Shown here piece by piece: positions 57,501-64,000 of a stretch of 64,000 nucleotides of DNA; within the stretch, counting starts at the first letter, position 1; every line of letters starts with the position of its first letter. This stretch comes from Acanthamoeba lenticulata. Taxonomy: Eukaryota > Discosea > Longamoebia > Acanthamoebidae. Where the stretch lies: the NCBI GenBank assembly GCA_002179805.1, contig NAVB01000070.1, positions 1 to 64,000 of the forward strand, read 5' to 3'. The position numbers and the translations under genes were made by a program. The notes beneath the pieces are model-generated. The model had not been told where the DNA came from and ran no database searches. It worked only from the letters and a program-made list of their open reading frames with translations.

Positions 57501-59810
57501 GAGGACACGGACTGTGGTCGAGAAGGAGCTCGATGCAGTGGGCGTGGCCATTGACGGCAGCAAAGAAGAGAGGCGTCATCTCGCTCTCGTCCTTGTAGTT
57601 GACGTCGGCGCCCTTTTCGATGAGCAGTGCCGCGCACTCGAGGTGGCCCTTGAAGACGGCCAGATGGAGCGGCGAGATGTTCTTCTCCGAGACCAGGTTG
57701 TACTCGGCCCCTTTGTCGACGAGCATCCGCGCGCAGGCCGTGTGCCCGTGGTAGACGGCCTTGCGGAACGGCGTGTCCCCGCCCATGTTCTGGCTGTTGA
57801 TCTCCGCCCCAAACCCGAGCAGCACCTCCGCGCACGCCGTGTGGCCATTGACCACCGCCTTGTGCAGTGCTGCGCACAGAAGAGGAATCAATAAAAAGCA
57901 CTCGGCTTGAAAAAAGTAAAATCAAATTAAAATTGAAGCGTACGTGTGTCGCCCCAACGGTCACGCGCATCGACCTCGGCCCGCTTGCGGGCGTAGGGCG
58001 GCTTGGCCTTGACCACCGGCGGCCCTTCGCGCGGTCGCTTGCCGCCCTCTTGTTGTTGTTGTTGTTGCTGCTGCTGCTGCTGCTGCTGAGGTTGCTGTTG
58101 TCGTCGAAGTGGCTGTTGGCTCTGTTGTTGTCGTTGCTGTTGCTGCTGTTGTTGCTGGTGATGAGGATGACGGTTGTGATGCCGTGACGACGCCACGGGC
58201 GCGTCGCCCGGACCCGGCTCGCCGTTGTCGTCGCTGTTTTCATCATCATTGTCATCATCGTCGTCGTCGTCTTCATCATCCTCATCGCATTCGTTGTCGG
58301 CTTCGTCATCGTCCTCGCCGGCCTCGGGGTCGTCGCCCTCAAAGTGGAGGAGAAGCAACAAGCTCTCGAACTTGCCGTTGTGCGCCGCCGAGTGGAGCGG
58401 CGTGATGCCATCGCCGTCGCGCACATTGGGGTCGGCCCCGTAGCGCAGCAGCAGCGACACGCACCCGGCGTGCCCATTGTGCGCCGCGTAGTGCAGCGCC
58501 GTGTGCCCGCGCTTCTCGCCGCTGCCCGTCGTCGACGTCATCGTCGTCGTGGTCGTGGTCGCCGCCGCCGTCGTCTGGCCGCCGTTCGTGGGCATCATCT
58601 GGGCCGCCGGCGACGGCGGCGCTGACGATGGCGGCTGGCCGGTGGCCGCCGGGCCCGCAGCCGCGGCCGCGCCGGTCGTGGGGAAGAGGGAGAAGCCGGC
58701 GAGACTGGCGGCAGTGACGAGCGGGGCCTTGTTGGGGTCGCTGCCCTGGCCCAGGAGGTAGCCCACCATGTCGGCCTTGCCCGCGCCGGCGGCCAGGCAC
58801 AGGGCGATCCCCTCGACGATGGCCTTTTGGCGTAGCTGCTGGCGATGCATGAAGAGCTCCTCCAGAAACACGGTCGACCCAAACGTGGCCGTCATGTACC
58901 TGCGTAGGACGACGACAACGATGATGATGATGATGAGAAGGAGTACTGCAACTCATCAATCTCGAGAGGGAAGCGCGCACATGATGAACTCCTTGACCCA
59001 CTCCACGGTCTCGTTCCGGAGGTATTCGCGAAAGCGGGCCACGTCGTTCTCGGCCACGACCGGCAGCAGCCCGCGGATGCACCCGATCAAGTCCTGCCTC
59101 GCAAAAAATAAATTAAATTAATAAATTAAATAATGAAAAAGGAAAAAATCGACCGAGTTGAGGCCCGTGCGACCTCGCCTGCCTTCCATCATTGGCCGCA
59201 CGCGCGCCAAGACGCGGGGAGGTGCGGGGACGTACGGGATGGGGCGCGTCCTTGGTCATGCAGGCCTGGCACAGGAGGAGGAGCTGCTGCACGATGGGCC
59301 GGCACAGGGTGCACATGTGGCCGCACGTGGCCAGACAGCAGTCGCGCTGCGGGTCCAGCTGGCTCCCCGCGGCCGCCCCGGCGGCGCCGGCCCCCGTGGG
59401 CGAGGGTAATGGCGAGGACGATGAAGAAGAAGAAGAAGACGAAGATGATGAAGATGAAGGAGGAGGCAAAGGCGCGGTGGAGGGTTGGGGCATGGCAAAG
59501 AACGCCCCCGGAGAGGGGATCGAGGACGTCGTTAAAGAAGGTGATGTGAAAACGTTGTGGAGCGTTGTGGATGAGACGTCGGCCTGGCTGGGTGCCGTCG
59601 TCGCGGACGAGGCGGCAGCCGCGGGCGGCCACTTCAGGCCGGCGTGCAGGAGTCGTGAGCCGTCGACCGAAGATGATGGCGTAGAGGAAGAGGCAGAAGA
59701 GAGGAGATGTCGATGCGCAGCCGCGGCAAGCCGCAGATTGAACGATGCCGTGTTGGCCAGCTGCTGGTGCTGGGCTATCGTGCGCTGCAAGGACGAAGAA
59801 CCCGTGCCAT
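54515..59810 (-). CDS. Large ankyrin-repeat protein with N- and C-terminal RING-like motifs
   Basis: Probable E3 ubiquitin ligase. The 5' end is not fixed; the first clear exon begins at 59810 after a TTCTTCAG acceptor. It holds a Ser-rich region and a half-RING-like motif (CCLATCGHMCTLCRP...CQACM near 59270-59350). The next exons give ENDVARFREYLRNETVEWVK and two ankyrin repeats (HTALHYAAHNGHAGCVSLLL; ITPLHSAAHNGKFESLLLLL). An acidic and polyQ insert follows, then three more repeats (57530-57870) and five more (56600-57360). A coiled coil with polyQ (55925-56032) comes next. The C-terminal RING (LCQRCCRRLRQVVLLPCLHL, FCAPC ... CPKC) has an acidic insert between its two halves and stop at 54515. 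Ankyrin repeats would recruit substrate. A 78-nt in-frame GT-AG segment at 56738-56815 interrupts one repeat and is probably an intron. Confidence 0.82.
55925..56032 (-). repeat. PolyQ-encoding CAG/CAA repeat
   Basis: CTG/TTG units on the plus strand encode runs of eight or more Gln, interrupted by Leu and Val, within the coiled-coil segment of the ankyrin-RING protein. Length polymorphism is expected. Confidence 0.85.
58049..58158 (-). repeat. Second polyQ-encoding repeat
   Basis: A further mixed CAA/CAG tract gives about 30 Gln in three blocks between the second and third ankyrin repeats of the same gene, directly after a poly-Asp/Glu tract. Confidence 0.85.
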
Positions 59811-60474
59811 CTGAAGAAAAAAAAGAAAAAAAAGTGGAGATGAAGAAGAGGTGAGTTACAACGAATCAAAATGTGCCCCGAAACGCGCTACACAGATTTT
59901 GTTGATAGTGACCTTGTGAGGGCATTGGGGGCCTGGAGGAGAAAGGTGACGGCAAGGCCGAAACTGGCAACGCAGATGACATTGAGGAGGCGGATCGCTC
60001 GCCTGGCGATGCCGAGCGAGCCTGCTGCGAGAGAAATGGGCAAGCCTGAAGCGCCTCGACGGTATATGACGTCCCGCCCTCGAGGGACGATGGATGGTGG
60101 GCCACAGGCCTCTCCATTCGTCGTAAATGCGAGTCGCCGATGAAGATAGAAGATTAATTCTTTTTCCTTCAGCGTGTTGCAGCTTCGGCCTTTTCCTTCT
60201 TCTGCCGGAGCTTTCCGAGCCAACCGGATTTTTCTTCTGCGGACCCCATTAAGAGCAAGATAGTAGTCGGGTAGGGGAATGTTACAGGTCTTTGTTGTTG
60301 ATAACGTTTGCTGAATATATGGTGGGGTGCTGCGATAAGGTGACGACCCATCATGTGTACAAAGCAGGCCTGCTATCGGGCCTCGCGTGAGCCGCGTGCT
60401 CGCTCCACCAGGCGAGCACAAGAATAAATATAAATAAGGGGATCACGAAGCGGTGCAGAGGAACCGCCGCCGGT
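59811..60474. other. Region with unresolved 5' end of the ankyrin-RING gene
   Basis: A GTAACTC donor-like site at about 59853 could end an earlier exon, but no upstream frame both contains an ATG and keeps phase. A 177-codon minus frame (59888-60421) shows no domain. The right end is the 3' flank of the next gene and contains AATAAATATAAATAA at about 60422-60436. Confidence 0.4.
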
Positions 60475-61623
60475 TCAGAGGTCGTGCTCGAAGAGAAGCT
60501 GCTCGAGCTCGGTGAAAGACGTGTTGAAGAAATCGCGGTGCTGCTGCTGTGCCTGCAGCGCAGCTGACTGGATCGAGGGCAGGCTCGCCTCGACGTCGAG
60601 CCAGAAGTCGACGTCCTCCTTCTGGGGCGCGTAGTACTGCTGGCGCTGCATAGGAGGCTGCGCGTAGCGGCCGTAGAACGGCGGCTGGCTCCACGTCGCC
60701 AAAGCGGGCAAAGACGTCACGGGTGACGGCGCGCCGTCGAACAGGACGTTGGGATAGAAGTCGCAGGCGGACGTGGTGGAGACGCCAGTGTTCGGGTAGG
60801 GAGAAGCCGGAGTGGTGGGCTGGACCGGCGTTGGTGGGTACGTGGAGAAGGAAGAAGCGGAGGACGAAAGGCTTGGAGACAAGCAAGGCGAGGCAAAGTA
60901 GGCCGAGGGTGACGAGTAGGGGACCGGGGACGACGCGACGGGCGGCGACTGCATGAAGCCCGACTGCGCCATGGGGGCGATGGGATGCTGCGGTCGCACG
61001 GTCTCTGTCGATGTGCCGTAGGAGACAGGCGCGGTCTCCGTAACCGACGAAACAGAAGTCGTCGTTTTCGTTCTTTGCGCGGTCGTCTTCGTTCTTTCCG
61101 CGGTCTTCTTTGTTCGTTCTTCGGACCTTCGCTTTCGCTTTTTCTTGTCCTTGTCCTCATGCTTGCGCTTGCGCTTGCTACCGCCAGCAGCCTCACCGCC
61201 CACGGAGGTGTTGTTGGTGGCGAGGTTGTTTAGGTAGTTCTGGAGGGCGTTCTGCTCCGCCGAGGGTCCGCGCAGGAACAACTCGGCCAAGCTGGGCGAA
61301 GAGCCCGAACCACCAAGGGCGGACGGCAGGCAGAACGATGCCGAACGAGCGCTGGGGGCGACGGAGAAAGAACCAGAGGAGGTCGCGGTGGGCGTCGCGA
61401 ACGAGAACGAAGCCGAGCGCGCCGACTGCGCCGAGGCCGTAGCAGGCAGGTCAGGCGAGGTCAGCTCCGGAGTGGCCGCGTCGGCCAAAGTCGTCGCGGG
61501 GGAGGGGGCCACGGGGGTGGCAAGGAGCTGCTCCTCAATCGCGAGACCGTACAAGATGCCGTCGGTCTCGGGTGTCGGGTGCATGGCGCGGTAGGGGTTT
61601 TGGTCGTGGTTGAAGCCCATCAT
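60475..61623 (-). CDS. Putative transcription regulator, basic centre and acidic C-end
   Basis: Single open exon, start 61623 (MMGFNHDQNPYRAMHPTPET). The N-terminal part is Ala/Ser/Pro-rich with repeated SARSASF motifs. A basic cluster near 61090-61200 (KRKRKHEDKDKKKRKRRSEE) followed by three repeats of the type RTKTTAQ is a likely nuclear localisation signal. It is not followed by a leucine zipper. A Ser/Pro/Tyr-rich stretch then leads to a C-terminal block of mixed acidic and aromatic residues (DVDFWLDVEASLPSIQSAAL, then FTELEQLLFEHDL) resembling an activation domain. No DNA-binding fold is recognised, so regulator is a guess from composition. Confidence 0.6.
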   Translation of the reverse strand: MMGFNHDQNPYRAMHPTPETDGILYGLAIEEQLLATPVAPSPATTLADAATPELTSPDLPATASAQSARSASFSFATPTATSSGSFSVAPSARSASFCLPSALGGSGSSPSLAELFLRGPSAEQNALQNYLNNLATNNTSVGGEAAGGSKRKRKHEDKDKKKRKRRSEERTKKTAERTKTTAQRTKTTTSVSSVTETAPVSYGTSTETVRPQHPIAPMAQSGFMQSPPVASSPVPYSSPSAYFASPCLSPSLSSSASSFSTYPPTPVQPTTPASPYPNTGVSTTSACDFYPNVLFDGAPSPVTSLPALATWSQPPFYGRYAQPPMQRQQYYAPQKEDVDFWLDVEASLPSIQSAALQAQQQHRDFFNTSFTELEQLLFEHDL

Positions 61624-62585
61624 GCCGAGATGTGTTGATGTGCTTGGGGTGGGGCTGTGGAGAAAGATGCTCGGTTGTGTGGCCGATCCTGAGAAAATGA
61701 AGGCCGGCTCGGCGGAAGTGTTCCGGTTCGAGTCTTAGTCCGTCTTGTGTCTTGTGTGAGAAGGTTCAGGCCGAGGAGAAGCCGTTCAGCGTGGGCCGCA
61801 CGTGTGAAGGCTTGGGTGGGGGCTAGTGGCGCGTTATGCGATGCGAAGGAACTGAGCTACAGCGGGCCGTGCCCAAAGCCATTCCCCTCAGACACGTGAT
61901 CACTCATGCTTGCGCAGGGATTACTCCAAGCTGACGCACCAACGACGAGTGCCTTCTTGATGTATTCCAGCTATTGCTGCTGCATTTAGCTGGTTAATGT
62001 CTTAAATTTTATCAAGAGTAGCTCTGTTCTGGCAACAATGCGGAAAGGCCGAGGCAAGGAGCTGGAAGCGGGCCATATCGGCACTTTCACGGGTCACAAG
62101 GGCCTGAATTGGTGGAATAGACGTAATCAGTGCTCTCTGCAACCGCCCGACGGACTACGTGACGGTAATCTCGAGGTCGGCAGATGCTAAAAAGGCATAG
62201 ATTCTGCCACTAACACACTTCTTTTCCAGGCGGTTTATAAATTAGACACGTGTGCCATTGGAGCACAATTTCTCGGTGATTTGCTCCGCGCGGGAGTGGC
62301 TGCCCATTTTGCGTGGCTCGCGTCGATTGGGTGGTCATCGGCCGTTCCCGCAGAATCATTCCGTCTTCGCCGGCAACCACTTCTTCACCTTGTGTCTCTT
62401 CTGTCGTCCTCCCCACCACAAGAGAGCTCGGCGCCCCGGGCTCACTCGAGGCTCGCGCGCTTTCCTGGTACGCGGCGTCTTCCCTGCCTGTTTCTCGCCC
62501 CGAGAGGGGCTTCTACAACCTCCTCTTCGTGAACCGCCAGCCAGCGTCCTGGCGCCAGAGCGCGTTCTGTAGTCGTTGAAAGCGC
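61624..62585. other. Intergenic region upstream of the putative regulator
   Basis: Nearly 1 kb between the start of the putative regulator (-) and the 3' end of the FYVE gene (-). Short Arg/Ser/Pro-rich open frames on the plus strand (62252-62580) look like shadows. TTTATAAA at about 62232 is palindromic and could be a TATA element. No RNA gene fold was recognised. Confidence 0.4.
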
Positions 62586-64000
62586 TCAGGCGACGGGCCG
62601 CTTGGACCTGCGCGCCGCGGCGATGTCGGGCTGGTGCTGTTGTAGCGCGTGGAAGCAGCCGTCACACACACGCACGGGCTCCGTGTAGCCCAGCTCCTCG
62701 ATGCTGCACGAGAGCGACGTGCACTTGCCGCAGAACACCTTGCCCTGGTGGTGTGTTGTTATCGTTATCGTTGTCGTCGTCGCGCGTGTGACCGCGTCAA
62801 CACCCACGTGCATGAGCCCATGTTGCACAACACAAAGCATCGGTGCATATTAGCACAACAATTCGCGTTTTGTGTGCTGGAGATCTCCGGCGGCCGCATG
62901 TTGTTAGGCACGAACACGTACGCAATTACGGCAGTGGTGGCGGCGTTTGATCAGGGTGAAGTTGGAGCGGCAGCCGAAGCACACGGGCACCATCACGTCG
63001 GGCACCCACTCGGGTCCAGCCGCCGGCGCCGCTTCAGTCGTGTCTGTGTGACTCACACGTGAGCCCTTTTGTTGATCATGTTGATCATGCAAGATTGTCA
63101 TGTTGTTGTTGTTGTTGGGTGTTGCCGGGAACGTACCACGGCCCTCCATCTTCTTCCGGGCCATCTTGGCGAGCTGCTTCTTGATCTTCTTGGCCTCCTT
63201 GGGCCCGGCGCCGTCCGCGTGCTGGCGCAGGTCCGGTGCCGAAGCCGCCTTGCTCGGGGGTCGCGTCTGGGCAGCCTCGACGGCGGCCACGGCCGCAACC
63301 ACGGCCTCGGTCGTCGGCGGCGGCTGCGGTGACGTCAGATCGACCGCCTCCGACGGCGTTGGCTGCTGCGCAGGTTGAGGCTTGCCCTGCTGGGCGACGA
63401 CGACGACAACGTCACCAGCCGACGACGATGCGGCCGCGGCCGCGGCGGGCGCCAACGGCGGTGGCGTCGACGGGAGCGACGGCAGAGGCGGCGGCGCGAC
63501 GCCAGCAGGGAAGATCGTGCGCCTGTAGCTGCGGCGCGCCAAGTGCTCTGGAACCGCGCGCGCGCCTGAGACCGTCATGGCCCTTCTCGACCGGTTCGTG
63601 TCGGCTGCCGCCTCCAACGGGGTCGCTGGCGCCACCGGCGCGCCGCCGCGGGAGGCGCCGATCCGGGTGCCGCCATGGCGGCGAGCCTGGAGCAGGGCCG
63701 CCCGCTTCTGGGCCAAGAACTCGAGCTCCTCGAGCAGCTGTCGCACTTCCGCCTTTTTCTGCTGTTGCTCGGCGTTTTCGGTCATCGTTGTTGTCGACTC
63801 GTAGCCGGCGACCGTTTTGACCAAGAGGCCGATGAGCTGCGTCTGCAGCCGGAGGAGCTCCTCGCCCAGGCGCTCCTCCTCGCGGCGCGCCGTCCGCTCC
63901 TCTTCGAGCCGCTTGGCGCGCCGCCGGAGCGCTTCGAGCTCGCGCTCCAGCTCCTGCCGCGCCTTGACGTCGGCGGCCGACGGCTCGTCGCTGCCTCCTC
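62586..64000 (-). CDS. Coiled-coil FYVE zinc-finger protein, partial at right edge
   Basis: Likely endosomal PI3P-binding protein. The visible N-terminal side is a strong coiled coil (KARQELERELEALRRRAKRL; RREEERLGEELLRLQTQLIG; EQQQKKAEVRQLLEELEFLA). A Pro/Ala-rich linker follows, then a Lys-rich helix (AKKIKKQLAKMARKKMEGRG). A FYVE finger is split by an intron: EWVPDVMVPVCFGCRSNFTL and KRRHHCRNC join GKVFCGKCTSLSCSIEEL and PVRVCDGCFHAL. The WxxD, R+HHC+xCG and RVC signatures are all present, so phosphoinositide binding should be intact. The C-terminus is short (AARRSKRPVA, stop at 62586). The N-terminus continues beyond base 64000. Confidence 0.88.

Noticed and set aside
59888..60421. 177-codon minus-strand frame as first exon of the ankyrin-RING gene
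   Set aside because: It ends in a stop before any usable donor and does not match the phase required by the exon starting at 59810.

Overview
The window reads as nuclear DNA of a GC-rich, intron-rich free-living protist, most likely an amoebozoan of the Acanthamoeba type. This is an inference. It rests on GT-AG introns of about 50-250 nt every few hundred bases (some strongly AT-rich inside GC-rich exons), tight gene spacing on both strands, low-complexity P/S/T/Q and K/E tracts, and a gene set that mixes chromatin, ubiquitin, small-GTPase and cell-surface genes. There is no operon, bacterial or CRISPR content. The very long antisense open frames are shadows of GC-rich coding sequence.

Left third (1-24.7 kb): a secreted GH38-like DUF5054 protein cut by the left edge (-), the Brix ribosome-biogenesis factor PPAN/SSF1 (+), a C2 domain-transmembrane protein (-), a PH-LIM scaffold (+), an ASH2L-type COMPASS subunit (-), a Vip1/BPA1-like RRM protein (-), a kelch-repeat single-pass surface protein (-), and a very unusual protein joining a degenerate Ras-like GTPase domain to a RapGAP domain (-).

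Middle third (25-45.5 kb): a gamma-glutamylcyclotransferase-fold protein (+), then a compact head-to-tail minus-strand run of an mpaB/DUF2236 oxygenase-like protein, a beta-propeller protein with a Cys-rich motif, an RFX-type DNA-binding protein and a UBE2Q-type E2. These are followed on the plus strand by a BRD8-like bromodomain protein (divergent from the mpaB gene), an orphan protein, a UBE2J-type E2 with two possible C-termini, and a protein tyrosine phosphatase.

Right third (45.5-64 kb): tRNA-Ala(AGC), a lysosomal phospholipase B-like hydrolase, a small orphan protein, a decayed and rearranged copy of a surface-receptor gene followed by its intact paralogue, a large ankyrin-RING protein, a putative transcription regulator, and a coiled-coil FYVE protein cut by the right edge.

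The most notable theme is a family of single-pass surface proteins. The kelch gene at 17-19.5 kb and the intact receptor at 51-54 kb have unrelated N-terminal ectodomains. They share one membrane-proximal module, a matching intron position and phase, and the same membrane-anchor design. A third, broken copy sits next to the second. Exon boundaries were read by eye from splice signals and reading-frame phase. Gene spans run from start codon to stop codon and include introns.
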